Origin: JBOHRE01 sp050732635
GTDB lineage: Bacteria > Gemmatimonadota > Gemmatimonadetes > Longimicrobiales > RSA9
Reading direction: 5' to 3'
Assembly: GCA_050732635.1 (NCBI GenBank)
Contig: JBOHRE010000056.1
Span: 1 to 22,681 of the forward strand
DNA length: 22,681 nt
Each line of letters begins with the position of its first letter. The first letter of the stretch is position 1. Below the pieces are notes generated by a model that made no database searches, was not told the DNA's origin, and was given only the letters and a program-made list of their open reading frames with translations. Below, piece by piece: positions 14,966 through 22,681 of the stretch. Made by a program: the position numbers and the translations under genes.

Positions 14966-16279
14966 GTGAACCGTGCCGACCACGCCCAGCCGACGCTGGC
15001 GCGCGCGGTCTCCCGCTGGGAGATCGTCGGCCTCGCGATCAACGACGTCATCGGCAGCGGCGTCTATCTGCTGCCGGCGGCGGCGGCGGCACTGCTTGGT
15101 GCGGTGAGCGTCTGGGCGGTCATCCTGGCCGGCTTTGCCGTCGCGCTGCTGGTGCTGTGCTTCGCCGAAGCGTCGAGCTACTTCGACGAGCCGGGCGGCG
15201 GCTACCTGTACACGCGCGAGGCGTTCGGCCGCTTCGTCGGCTTCGAGGTCGGCTGGATGACCTGGCTCGCCCGCGTTGCCTCGATTGCCTCGCTGTCGAA
15301 CGGTCTGGCGCTCGCGACCTCGTACCTATGGCCCGCCGCCGCCACCGATTTCTGGGCACGTGCACTCGTCATCACGCTGCCACTCGTCGTGCTCGCCTGG
15401 ATCAACGTGCGCGGCGTCAAAGCCGGTGCGCGGGCGGCCGTCGTGCTGGTGATCGCGAAGACGCTGCCGCTGCTGATCTTCATCGCCGTCGGCATCTTCT
15501 TCGTCGATTGGGCCCGGGCCACGGCGTTTCAGATGCCACCGCCGGGCGTGCTCGGCGAAGCGACACTGCTGCTGCTCTTCGCGTATGCCGGCTTCGAGAA
15601 CACGCCGGCCGCGGCCGGCGAGTACAAGAACCCGCGGCGCGACGTCCCCTTCGCGCTGCTCACCATGATCCTGGTCATCACCGCCATTTACACAGCGGTG
15701 CAGATCGTGGCGCTCGGCACGCTGCCGGGACTCGCGGCCGCCAGCTCGCCACTGGCCGAGGCCGCGGCGCTCTTCATGGGCGGACTGGGTGCACTGCTGA
15801 TGACCGTGGGCGCGATGATCTCGATCGTAGGCAATGTCGGCAACACGACACTGATCGGTCCGCGCTACCTGTTCGCGCTCGCCGAGGATGGCTACGGGCC
15901 GGGCACGCTCGCGCGCGTGCACCCACGCTATCGCACGCCGGCCAACGCGATCATCGTGCAGACCGTGGCGGCCATTGCGCTCGCGCTTTCCGGCTCCTTC
16001 GTGCAGCTGGCGATGCTGTCGGTGATCGCACGCCTGGCCACGTACATCGGCACGGCCGCTGCCGTGCCCGTCCTGCGTAAGCGCTTCGGTGATCACCCCG
16101 CCGCCGTGCGCCTTCCGGGCGGGCCCGCGATCCCGATCGCGGCGCTCCTGCTGACGCTCATCTTCCTGGCCAGCACGACGCGCGGCAACCTGCTCGCGGG
16201 CGCGATCGGCCTGGCCGCCGGCGCCGTCATCTACCAGTTCCGCAAGCCGCCGCGCCCGCGCGCCGTGGTCCCGGCATGA
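14966..16279 (+). CDS. APC-family amino-acid permease
   Basis: 437 residues from GTG 14966 preceded by GAGGG. About 12 membrane helices. Helix 1 has the broken Gly-rich substrate-binding motif GSGVYLLPAA (30-39). Helix 2 region and the loop EPGGGYLYTREAFGRFVGF are typical of the superfamily, as are helix 6 FAYAGFENTPAAAGEYKNPRRDVP and YLFALAEDGYGPGTLARVHPRYRTP. Function: proton- or substrate-coupled uptake or exchange of amino acids; specificity cannot be read. Its stop overlaps the next start (ATGA), so it is co-translated with the propeller protein, and the amidase follows. This suggests uptake of products released outside the cell. Confidence 0.9.
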   Translation: MNRADHAQPTLARAVSRWEIVGLAINDVIGSGVYLLPAAAAALLGAVSVWAVILAGFAVALLVLCFAEASSYFDEPGGGYLYTREAFGRFVGFEVGWMTWLARVASIASLSNGLALATSYLWPAAATDFWARALVITLPLVVLAWINVRGVKAGARAAVVLVIAKTLPLLIFIAVGIFFVDWARATAFQMPPPGVLGEATLLLLFAYAGFENTPAAAGEYKNPRRDVPFALLTMILVITAIYTAVQIVALGTLPGLAAASSPLAEAAALFMGGLGALLMTVGAMISIVGNVGNTTLIGPRYLFALAEDGYGPGTLARVHPRYRTPANAIIVQTVAAIALALSGSFVQLAMLSVIARLATYIGTAAAVPVLRKRFGDHPAAVRLPGGPAIPIAALLLTLIFLASTTRGNLLAGAIGLAAGAVIYQFRKPPRPRAVVPA

Positions 16280-17244
16280 TGCGGGTCCGGCCGTGTCGGC
16301 ACGCAGTGCGGCTGCTGCTCGTGCTCTCGTCCGCGGCGCCCAGCGGCAAAGCCGCGCTCGCGCAGGGCGGCACCGACATCCTGCTCGCGCCGCTGCGCGG
16401 CACGGGCGACGCCCTGAGCATCGGCGACCCCGTCAACCTGACCCGCCGCGTCGGCTACGACAATCAGCCGTCGTTCACGCCCGCGAGCGACGCGCTGCTG
16501 TACACGACGATCGACGACGCGGGCCAGGCGGACATTCGCATCATCCGCAACGTGGAATCAATGCCGGCTGGGGCTGGGGCTGGGGCTGGGGAATGGCTGA
16601 TCCGCACGTCACCGGAGAGCGAGTACTCGGCCACGGTCATGCCGAACGGACGGATCGCCGTGGTGCGCGTGGAGGCGGACTCGACGCAGCGGCTGTGGAG
16701 TTTCACGCGAGAGGGTGGTGAGCCGCGGCTCGTCTTCGACGAGCTCCAGCCGGTCGGCTACTTCGCGTGGGCGGACTCGACCATGGCGGCGCTGTTCATC
16801 CTGGGCGAGCCGCCGACGCTGCAGCTGGCGGACACGCGCAGCGGCGCCGCTCGGGTCGTCGCCGCCGCGATCGGCCGCTCGCTCCAGAAGATCCCGGCAC
16901 GACGCGCGATCTCCTTCATCCAGCACGTGCCGGAGCTCGGGTCGTGGGTCGTCGAGCTCGACGTCGCGACCGGCGCGCTGCGGCGGCTGGTGCGGACGCT
17001 CGATGGCGCCGAGGACCACACCTGGACGCCCGACGGCACGCTGCTGATGGGTCGCGGCTCACGACTGTTCGCCTGGGATCCGCGCGCCGGCTCGCCGCTC
17101 GGCGACGACGCGACGGCGTGGCGCGAGCTGGCGGACCTGGCGGACGCGGGCGTGGTCGGCATCACGCGCCTCGCCGTCAGCCCGGACGGCCGCTGGCTGG
17201 CGCTCGTCGCCGAGGACCAGGACTCGGCGACCAGAGACGACTAG
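16276..17244 (+). CDS. Exported PD40/TolB-like beta-propeller protein
   Basis: 322 residues from ATG 16276 (second ATG at 16279 also possible). Signal peptide about 1-30 (AVRLLLVLSSAAPSGKAALAQ). Propeller-type repeats: QPSFTPASDALLYTTIDDAGQADIRII, YSATVMPNGRIAVVRVEADSTQRLW, DHTWTPDGTLLMGRGSRLFAWD and LAVSPDGRWLALVAED. Only about five blades can be traced, so it may be a partial propeller or need a partner. Residues about 99-106 are Gly-Ala repeats made by a GGGGCT tandem repeat. Overlaps the permease stop by 4 nt and precedes the amidase by 26 bp, so a three-gene unit is likely. Possible role: periplasmic binding or scaffold for the amidase or permease; this is inference. Confidence 0.85.
   Translation: MMRVRPCRHAVRLLLVLSSAAPSGKAALAQGGTDILLAPLRGTGDALSIGDPVNLTRRVGYDNQPSFTPASDALLYTTIDDAGQADIRIIRNVESMPAGAGAGAGEWLIRTSPESEYSATVMPNGRIAVVRVEADSTQRLWSFTREGGEPRLVFDELQPVGYFAWADSTMAALFILGEPPTLQLADTRSGAARVVAAAIGRSLQKIPARRAISFIQHVPELGSWVVELDVATGALRRLVRTLDGAEDHTWTPDGTLLMGRGSRLFAWDPRAGSPLGDDATAWRELADLADAGVVGITRLAVSPDGRWLALVAEDQDSATRDD
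16570..16591 (+). repeat. GGGGCT tandem repeat, G-quadruplex motif
   Basis: Four runs of GGGG (16570-16573, 16576-16579, 16582-16585, 16588-16591) each separated by CT, on the coding strand of the propeller gene. This satisfies the standard four-tract G-quadruplex pattern with 2-nt loops. The unit is 6 nt, so length changes by slippage keep the reading frame and add or remove Gly-Ala pairs. Confidence 0.85.
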
Positions 17245-17255
17245 CGACCGGGACC

Positions 17256-17262
17256 AAGGAGG
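17256..17262 (+). promoter_or_regulatory. Strong ribosome-binding site of the amidase
   Basis: AAGGAGG 8 nt before ATG 17271, a near-perfect anti-rRNA match and the best in the window; it decides the amidase start. Confidence 0.8.
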
Positions 17263-17270
17263 GAGGTCTC

Positions 17271-18965
17271 ATGCCTACAGAGCTCGATCGACGGGCGTTC
17301 GTTGCATACTTCTCCGCCGCCGGACTCGGCGGCACGCTGCTGCCGGGTGTGCTGTGGGCGCAGGCGCAGCAGGACCGCGTGACGAAGGAGATGATCATCG
17401 CGGCCGAGCGAATCGCGGGCCTCGAGTTCACCGACGAGGAACGCGAGGCGATGCTGCGCGGGCTGAACCGGAATCTGACCGCCTGGGAGGACCTGCGCCG
17501 CGTCTCACTGGACAATGCGGTGCCGCCGGCGGCGCAGTTCGATCCCGTTCTGCCCGGCATGGAGTTGCCGCGCGCGTACCAGCCGTTGCGCATGTCCGCG
17601 CCGGCGCCGGTACAGCGGCCGGCCGAGCTCGAGCAGGTCGCGTTCTGGCCGGTCACGCGCCTGGCCGAGCTGATCCGGACCCGGCAGGTCACGCCGTCGG
17701 AGCTGACGTCGATGTACCTGGAGCGACTGCGGCGCCATGGTCCACGGCTCGAGGCGGTCATCTCGCTCACCGAGGAGCGCGCCCTGCGGCAGGCGGCACA
17801 GGCGGATGCGGAGATCGCGAACGGCCGCTACCGCGGTCCGCTGCACGGCATCCCGTGGGGGGCGAAAGACCTGCTCGCGACGGCCGACTACCGCACGACC
17901 TGGGGCGCGAAGCCGTACGAGGAGCAGGTGATCGATGCGGATGCGACGGTGGTGCGGCGGCTCGACGACGCCGGCGCCATCCTGGTCGCCAAGCTGACGC
18001 TGGGCGCGCTCGCGCAGGGCGATGTCTGGTACGGCGGCAAGACGCGCAACCCGTGGAACCTCGAGCAGGGCTCCAGCGGCTCGTCCGCCGGATCCGCGGC
18101 TGCGACCGTTGCCGGGTTGGTCGGCTTCGCGATCGGCACGGAGACACTCGGCTCGATCGTGTCGCCGTCCACGCGGACCGGCGCAACCGGATTGCGGCCC
18201 ACCTTCGGCCGTGTGCCGCGCACCGGCGCGATGGCGCTGGTCTGGAGCATGGACAAGATCGGCCCCATCTGCCGCAGTGTGGAGGACTGCGCGCTGGTGC
18301 TGCACGCGATCCACGGCCCCGACGACGTGGACCCGACCGTGCGCGACTTGCCGTTCAACTGGGATGCGACGCTGCCAGCACGCGACCTGCGCGTCGGCTA
18401 CCTGCGCGGCGCATTCGAGGCGACACGCGAAGACGAGCCGGCATGGCAACGTTTCGACGAGGCTGCGCTCGAGACGCTGCGCGGCGTCCTCGGCCGCGAA
18501 CCGCTGACCGTGGAGCTGCCCGACCAGTTCCCGCTCGGCTCGCTGCGCTCGGCCATTCTCGGCGCGGAATCCGCCGCCGCCTTCGACGAGCTCACACGCA
18601 GCACGCGCGATGACCTGATCGAGAACAGCTCCTGGCCCGATTACTTCCGCACTGCGCGGCTGATCCCGGCGGTCGAGTACATCAATGCGAATCGCGTACG
18701 CACGCTCGCCATGGAAGCCACACACCGCGCGCTGCAGCACATCGATGTCTTCATCACGCCGTCGTACGGCGGCGACGTCCTGCTGCTGACGAACCTGACG
18801 GGACACCCCTCCATCACCCTACCGAACGGCTTTCGCGAGGATGGCACGCCGTCCAGCATCTCGTTCGTCGGCCAGCTCTACCGCGAGGGCGAGTTGCTGG
18901 CCGTAGCCAAGGCGTGGCAGGACGCGACCGACTGGCACACCCGAACTCCACCGCTGTTCACCTGA
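17271..18965 (+). CDS. Amidase-signature family hydrolase with Tat-type signal
   Basis: 564 residues from ATG 17271, set by a strong ribosome site (AAGGAGG at 17256-17262, 8 nt spacing). The N-terminus has twin Arg followed by a hydrophobic stretch (DRRAFVAYFSAAGLGG), so Tat export is likely. A roughly 120-residue N-terminal extension precedes the amidase domain. The Ser-cisSer-Lys triad is complete: Lys199 (PWGAKDL), cis-Ser271 (GSSAGSAAA) and nucleophile Ser295 (GTETLGSIVSP). It hydrolyses an amide bond; the substrate is unknown. The gene follows the permease and propeller on the same strand, which fits release outside the cytoplasm and uptake of the product. The start at 17271 is preferred over earlier in-frame codons, which lie in the propeller gene. 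Confidence 0.93.
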   Translation: MPTELDRRAFVAYFSAAGLGGTLLPGVLWAQAQQDRVTKEMIIAAERIAGLEFTDEEREAMLRGLNRNLTAWEDLRRVSLDNAVPPAAQFDPVLPGMELPRAYQPLRMSAPAPVQRPAELEQVAFWPVTRLAELIRTRQVTPSELTSMYLERLRRHGPRLEAVISLTEERALRQAAQADAEIANGRYRGPLHGIPWGAKDLLATADYRTTWGAKPYEEQVIDADATVVRRLDDAGAILVAKLTLGALAQGDVWYGGKTRNPWNLEQGSSGSSAGSAAATVAGLVGFAIGTETLGSIVSPSTRTGATGLRPTFGRVPRTGAMALVWSMDKIGPICRSVEDCALVLHAIHGPDDVDPTVRDLPFNWDATLPARDLRVGYLRGAFEATREDEPAWQRFDEAALETLRGVLGREPLTVELPDQFPLGSLRSAILGAESAAAFDELTRSTRDDLIENSSWPDYFRTARLIPAVEYINANRVRTLAMEATHRALQHIDVFITPSYGGDVLLLTNLTGHPSITLPNGFREDGTPSSISFVGQLYREGELLAVAKAWQDATDWHTRTPPLFT

Positions 18966-19044
18966 GCGACCGGACCGGGATGGGGAGTCGGAACGGTATT
19001 GCCTTCAGGGATGAGTGCGTCGGTCCCGAGCCCGCTCCCCTGTG

Positions 19045-20607
19045 ATGCAGTACAAATGGAAGGTCCTCGTCGCCGTCTTGTTCGGCGTGTTCATGGTCGT
19101 GCTGGACACGACCGTCGTGAACGTCGCGTTTCAGACCCTGCGCCGCGAGTTCGGCGCGCCGCTCGAGCAGTCCCAGTGGATCATCAGCATCTACGTCCTG
19201 TCGCTCGGCATCGCGATGCCGGTGGCCGGGTTTCTGGCCGACCGCTACGGCATCAAGCGCATGTATGTCGGCGGCCTTGCCGGATTCGGCGCCGGATCGT
19301 TGCTCTGCGCGCTCGCGCCCTCGCTCGAAACGCTGATCGCCGCACGTGCGCTCCAGGGCCTCGGTGGCGGCATCGCCGTGCCGCTCGGCACCGCGCTCCT
19401 GTTCCGCGCGTTTCCACCGTACGAGCAGGGCCTGGCGCTCGGCATCTTCGGCATCGCGCTCGTCGTCGCGCCCGCCAGCGGCCCGGTCCTCGGCGGCTGG
19501 CTCGTCGATCTCGACGCGTGGCGCCTGATCTTCCTGATCAACGTGCCGATCGCGGCCGCTGGCGTGGTACTCGGCTTCCGCTTCCTGCGCGAGAGCATGC
19601 ACGACCAGCGTCCGCGCTGGGACGTGCCGGGGCTGATTACCGCGGTGGCCGGGTTCGGCGCCCTGCTGTACGCGGCGTCGCGCGCCGCACAGGGCGGCTG
19701 GCTGACAGCGCCGGTGTTCGGCTGGTTCGCGCTCGGCACGGCAGCACTGACCGTCTTTGCGGTCGTCGAGCTGCAGTACGCCGCCACGCCTCTGCTCGAC
19801 CTGCGGCTGTTCGGCCGCCGCGTCTTCCTGATCGCGACCGTGCTCGGCTACATCGCTATCGTGGCACTCTTCGGCGCCGAGTTCCTGCTGCCCATCTACC
19901 TCCAGGCGCTGCGCGGCGAGACGGCGCTCCGCACCGGCATCATTCTGCTGCCCATGGCCATCACCGCCGGTATCACGATGCCGCTCGCCGGCCGCGCGTA
20001 CGATCGCATCGGCCCACGCGCGATCATGCTGATCGGCTTCGCCGCCCTGGCCTACAACACCTGGCAGTTCTCCGAGCTCGACGCCTTCACCCCGATCTCC
20101 TGGATCGTCTTGCTGCTCACCGTGCGCGGCTTCGCTCTCGGCATGATCACGCAGACGACTCTGGTCAGTGCGCTCTCCGTGGTCGAGCCACATGCGCTGC
20201 CCCGCGCATCGTCACTCGTCAATTCAACGCGCATGGTCGTACAGGCGGTCGGCGTCGCAGCCCTCGCCAGTATTGTCGCGGCGACGGTTTCGACCCATAC
20301 CGCCGCGCTGCAGCGCGACATCCGGCCTGGCATCGCGCATGCCGTGCAGACCGGGTTGTGCCAGCCGGCGCCGGTTTCCGCCGATGTCGCCGCTGGCTCG
20401 TCAGCCGCGCAAGTGCCAGCGCCCGAGAGCGACCGCGAGCGCGCCTGCGCCGAAAGCCTGCTCGGCTTCCGCCGCGCCTATCGCGTCACCTTCTGGCTCT
20501 CCCTGCTCGCCGCCGGCCTCGCGCTGCTGCTCCCCGGCTGGCCGGCAAGCTGGACCGGGCGGCGAGCGGCGCCCCGCCGCGAGGAGGCCGTCGGCGTGCC
20601 GCTGTAA
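19045..20607 (+). CDS. DHA2-family (EmrB/QacA-type) drug efflux MFS transporter
   Basis: 520 residues from ATG 19045 (MQYKWKVLVAVLFGVFMVVLD), which matches how family members start; an in-frame GTG at 19015 would add only a charged tail. About 14 membrane helices. Motifs: LDTTVVNVAF with Asp21 (helix 1 motif D1), GFLADRYGIKRM (motif A), RALQGLGGG (motif B) and GPVLGGWLVD (motif C, antiporters). A hydrophilic loop with two Cys (LCQPAP ... RACAES) lies between the last two helices, as usual. Proton-driven export of drugs or amphiphiles; substrate unknown. It lies 79 bp behind the amidase and converges on the MarR gene, with only 12 bp between the stops, so MarR control of this pump is possible but not shown. 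Confidence 0.92.
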   Translation: MQYKWKVLVAVLFGVFMVVLDTTVVNVAFQTLRREFGAPLEQSQWIISIYVLSLGIAMPVAGFLADRYGIKRMYVGGLAGFGAGSLLCALAPSLETLIAARALQGLGGGIAVPLGTALLFRAFPPYEQGLALGIFGIALVVAPASGPVLGGWLVDLDAWRLIFLINVPIAAAGVVLGFRFLRESMHDQRPRWDVPGLITAVAGFGALLYAASRAAQGGWLTAPVFGWFALGTAALTVFAVVELQYAATPLLDLRLFGRRVFLIATVLGYIAIVALFGAEFLLPIYLQALRGETALRTGIILLPMAITAGITMPLAGRAYDRIGPRAIMLIGFAALAYNTWQFSELDAFTPISWIVLLLTVRGFALGMITQTTLVSALSVVEPHALPRASSLVNSTRMVVQAVGVAALASIVAATVSTHTAALQRDIRPGIAHAVQTGLCQPAPVSADVAAGSSAAQVPAPESDRERACAESLLGFRRAYRVTFWLSLLAAGLALLLPGWPASWTGRRAAPRREEAVGVPL

Positions 20608-20619
20608 CGACGCTCGACC

Positions 20620-21102
20620 TCAGACCTCCCGCCGCCGGACACCCGGCGCTCGCGCCGGCAGTCCACCCGCCTGGCCGCCAAGCGCCGACTGCAACAGCGT
20701 CACCGCACGCTCGAGCAGCGCCCGCTCCGAACGGTCGAACGGCTCGAGCAATTGCCGCAGCGCGCGGACTCGCCGCGCACGGCCGCGCCGCATCAGCCTT
20801 CGCCCGGCCGCCGTCGCTTCCAGGATCACCGCCCGGCGATCACCCCGGTCGCGCCGCCGCCGGATCAGCCCGTCCGCCTCCAGCGCCGACACCAGCGCAC
20901 TCATGGTCGGCGCGCTCACCTGCTCCGCCGCGGCCAGCTCTCCCACCTGACAGGGACCGCCGAAAACCAGCACTGACAGCGCCGACAGCCGCGCCGGTGT
21001 GAGCCCGCTCGCTCGATCCTCAGCCCGTACCCGCCGCAGAAGCTGGATCGCCGCGCTATGCAGCTGGTCCGCCAGCACATCGAGCCGCGCGTCGCGCCTC
21101 AC
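20620..21102 (-). CDS. MarR-family transcriptional regulator
   Basis: 160 residues from GTG at 21102, which overlaps the upstream VOC stop by 4 nt (GTGA); a longer GTG start at 21168 would lie inside the VOC gene. The winged helix-turn-helix is clear: helix pair GPCQVGELAAAEQVSAPTMSALVSALEADGL (about 49-79) and wing DRGDRRAVIL (85-94). Helical ends (5-30 and 115-140) would form the dimer interface. MarR proteins usually repress their own operon and efflux or detoxification genes and let go on binding a small molecule. Translationally coupled to the VOC gene, and a palindrome lies in the shared promoter. No redox Cys pattern stands out (one Cys, residue 51). Confidence 0.93.
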   Translation of the reverse strand: MRRDARLDVLADQLHSAAIQLLRRVRAEDRASGLTPARLSALSVLVFGGPCQVGELAAAEQVSAPTMSALVSALEADGLIRRRRDRGDRRAVILEATAAGRRLMRRGRARRVRALRQLLEPFDRSERALLERAVTLLQSALGGQAGGLPARAPGVRRREV

Positions 21103-21524
21103 GTCACGGATCGCTCTTCCATCAGCGCGAGCAGGTTGCCCTCGCTGTCCCGCAGAAAGCTCATCCACAGCTCCTGCTGCGCAGTACGATGAATCACATG
21201 CGGCTCATCGATGAACTCCGCACCACGCCGTGTGAGCTCGGCACGCAGCCCGTCGATGTCCTCCGCACGGTAATACACGACCGATGCCGGATGGTCGAAC
21301 TCCGCTCGCTCGGCCCGGCCCAACATCAGCCGCACCCCGCCACAGTCGAAGAACGCCAGGCCAGGCGCGTCGAACAGGTGCCGCATCCCCAGCACCTCCC
21401 GGTAAAAGTGCGTCGCCCGGGCCACATCCTCGACATTGATCGCGATCTGCCCGATCCGGCTCAGCCCACCCCTCTCCAGCGTGCCGCCGCCGGCCGCCGC
21501 CGGCTGTCCACCCGTCCCGCTCAT
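21099..21524 (-). CDS. VOC-family (glyoxalase/bleomycin-resistance-like) protein
   Basis: 141 residues from ATG at 21524 with ribosome site GGAGG (21529-21533). A single vicinal-oxygen-chelate module: RIGQIAINVEDVARATHFYREVLGM (23-47), LAFFDCGGVRLMLG (56-69) and LWMSFLRDSEGNLLALMEE (119-137). The usual first metal His is Gln26 and the last acidic ligand is probably Glu136, so metal binding may be altered. VOC members isomerise, cleave or sequester reactive compounds. It shares an operon with MarR, which suggests a small-molecule response in which the VOC protein degrades or binds the inducing compound; this is inference. Confidence 0.9.
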   Translation of the reverse strand: MSGTGGQPAAAGGGTLERGGLSRIGQIAINVEDVARATHFYREVLGMRHLFDAPGLAFFDCGGVRLMLGRAERAEFDHPASVVYYRAEDIDGLRAELTRRGAEFIDEPHVIHRTAQQELWMSFLRDSEGNLLALMEERSVT

Positions 21525-21537
21525 CCGGCCTCCATTG

Positions 21538-21556
21538 ATTAGGGAGCCTAACTAAT
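21538..21556. promoter_or_regulatory. Palindromic operator candidate for the VOC-MarR operon
   Basis: ATTAGGGAGCCTAACTAAT: TTAGG-GAG-CCTAA (21539-21551) nested with ATTAG (21538-21542) and CTAAT (21552-21556). It is AT-rich in a very GC-rich setting and lies just upstream of the VOC ribosome site. Position and symmetry fit autoregulation by MarR. Confidence 0.55.
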
Positions 21557-21690
21557 TGCGCGACGGTCACGAGCGCGCAAGGTTGTGGCTTCGGCGGCGA
21601 CCTCGGAACGGAAGTTGCCCGGCGGCTGGATTCACGGCAGGCGGAGAACGCATTGCTGATGACGGTGGCATACGCGGCCGGAGGCGGGGG
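21557..21690. other. Divergent intergenic region between VOC-MarR and SDR
   Basis: Besides the palindrome at its left edge and the SDR ribosome site at its right, I see no further clear promoter boxes or repeats. Confidence 0.4.
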
Positions 21691-22681
21691 ATGAAGCGCA
21701 ACGACGGCAGAGCGGACCTGTCCGGCAAGGTAGTGGTCATCACGGGTGCGAGCGGCGGTGTCGGCCGGGCGGCGGTGCGGGCGTTCGCGGCGCGCGGGGC
21801 GAAGCTGGCGCTGCTCGCGCGGGGCGCTGACGGTCTGGAGGCGGCGCGAGAGGAGGCCGGCGTGCTCGGTGGCGAGGCGATCGCGCTACGCATGGACGTC
21901 GCCGACGCCGAACAGATGCACGCGGCGGCCGGCGAGGCGGAGGAGCGTCTGGGGCCGATCGACATCTGGGTGAATAACGCGATGACAACGATCTTCGCGC
22001 CGCTCCATGCGATTACGCCGGCGGAGTTCAGGCGGGCCACGGAAGTGACGTACCTGGGGACGGTGTGGGGCACCATGGCGGCGCTGGCGCGGATGCGGCG
22101 TCGCAACCGGGGCGTGATCGTGCAGGTGGGATCGGCACTGGCGTACCGGGCAATTCCGCTGCAGTCGCCATACTGCGGCGCGAAGCACGCGGTGCGCGGC
22201 TTCACGGACGCGGTGCGCTCGGAGCTGATTCATGATGGCAGCGAGATCCACCTGACGATGGTGCAGCTTCCGGCACTCAATACGCCGCAGTTCGATTGGT
22301 GCGAGACGCGGCTACCGAACCAGCCGCAGCCTGTGCCGCCGATCTTTCAACCGGAGGTGGCGGCGGAAGCGATCGTGTTCGCGGCGACGCATCGCCGGCG
22401 AGAGATCGCGGTGGGCCTGCCGACGGTCAAGACGATCTGGGGCCAGAAGTTCCTGCCGGGGTTCCTCGACCGCTACCTGGCGGGGGTGGCGTGGGACGGT
22501 CAGATGACCGACGAGCCGATCGACCCGGAGCGGCCGAGCAACCTGTGGGCGCCGGTTGCTGGCGACCACGGCGCGCACGGCCGCTTCGACGCCCGTGCGC
22601 GGGAGGCCGCGCCGCAGCTGTGGGCCAACATGCACCGGGGTTGGCTGTTCGCCGGCGCGGGCGCGCTGGCCGGCGCAGCGC
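21691..22681 (+). CDS. Short-chain dehydrogenase/reductase (3' end outside window)
   Basis: 330 residues visible, still open at the window end. ATG 21691 has ribosome site GGAGG (21680-21684). Rossmann motif TGASGGVG (18-25), NNA (95-97), catalytic Ser148 (VGSALAYRA) and Tyr161-x3-Lys165 (YCGAKHA) are all present, so it should be an active NAD(P)-dependent SDR. The tail beyond about 225 is long for a classical SDR and ends in a hydrophobic run (RGWLFAGAGALAGA) that could be a membrane anchor. Substrate unknown. It runs divergently from the VOC-MarR operon, so the palindrome there could also affect it, though about 135 bp away. Confidence 0.9.
   Translation, partial: MKRNDGRADLSGKVVVITGASGGVGRAAVRAFAARGAKLALLARGADGLEAAREEAGVLGGEAIALRMDVADAEQMHAAAGEAEERLGPIDIWVNNAMTTIFAPLHAITPAEFRRATEVTYLGTVWGTMAALARMRRRNRGVIVQVGSALAYRAIPLQSPYCGAKHAVRGFTDAVRSELIHDGSEIHLTMVQLPALNTPQFDWCETRLPNQPQPVPPIFQPEVAAEAIVFAATHRRREIAVGLPTVKTIWGQKFLPGFLDRYLAGVAWDGQMTDEPIDPERPSNLWAPVAGDHGAHGRFDARAREAAPQLWANMHRGWLFAGAGALAGAA

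Noticed and set aside
19015..19044. GTG start of the MFS gene at 19015
   Set aside because: Adds only an Arg-rich tail and lacks a ribosome site better than that of ATG 19045.
18958..20193. 411-residue minus-strand ORF opposite the MFS gene
   Set aside because: Low-complexity Glu/Arg/Gln/His-rich shadow of the transporter.
21103..21168. Longer GTG start of MarR at 21168
   Set aside because: Lies within the VOC gene; GTG 21102 gives the 4-nt coupling overlap and a normal MarR length.

Overview
This window is very GC-rich, densely coded bacterial chromosome. It encodes several exported zinc peptidases (M16, M28, M23), a Tat-type secreted amidase, a PD40-type propeller protein and a stand-alone four-helix-bundle (S23/IVP) gene set among TTACAC hexamer repeats. 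This mix, together with lipoprotein and outer-membrane-type exported proteins, suggests a diderm such as a Gemmatimonadota member. That assignment rests on remembered gene content; there is no rRNA or marker gene here to confirm it. I saw no tRNA, rRNA, CRISPR array or transposase.

Region 1 (1-4640, plus strand) looks like a copper and envelope locus. It holds the 3' part of a His-rich outer-membrane barrel-type protein, a CopC-CopD fusion that starts inside its stop codon (TGATG), a secreted NTF2/SnoaL-like protein, and an M23 lipoprotein peptidase with SH3-like repeats. A 7-bp GC hairpin separates this region from the converging M16 gene.

Region 2 (4672-9590, mostly minus strand) encodes two exported zinc peptidases, M28 followed by M16. 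About 750 bp of foreign-looking DNA lies between them: a plus-strand four-helix-bundle gene of the 23S rRNA intervening-sequence protein family. It is bounded by long complementary arms made of a 24-bp perfect inverted repeat, an outer 12/13-bp inverted repeat and TTACAC/GTGTAA hexamer arrays. The left arm runs into the start of the M16 gene and supplies its apparent start codon and first roughly ten codons. This IVS-like element sitting between protein genes is the most unusual thing in the window.

Region 3 (9653-14761, minus strand) is a carbohydrate-storage and stress cluster: a GH15 glucoamylase/trehalase-like enzyme, a small membrane protein overlapping it by 4 nt, a tandem universal stress protein, and a glycogen-phosphorylase-family enzyme. 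Two hairpins punctuate the cluster, one in front of the stress gene and one terminator-like hairpin in front of the phosphorylase.

Region 4 (14966-20607, plus strand) has an APC amino-acid permease overlapping an exported beta-propeller protein (which carries a GGGGCT repeat with G-quadruplex potential), then a Tat-type amidase and a DHA2-family drug efflux pump. This looks like amide/peptide scavenging plus export. Region 5 has a glyoxalase-like (VOC) gene and a MarR regulator, overlapping by 4 nt on the minus strand, behind a palindromic operator candidate. The window ends in a short-chain dehydrogenase (plus strand) that is cut by the edge.
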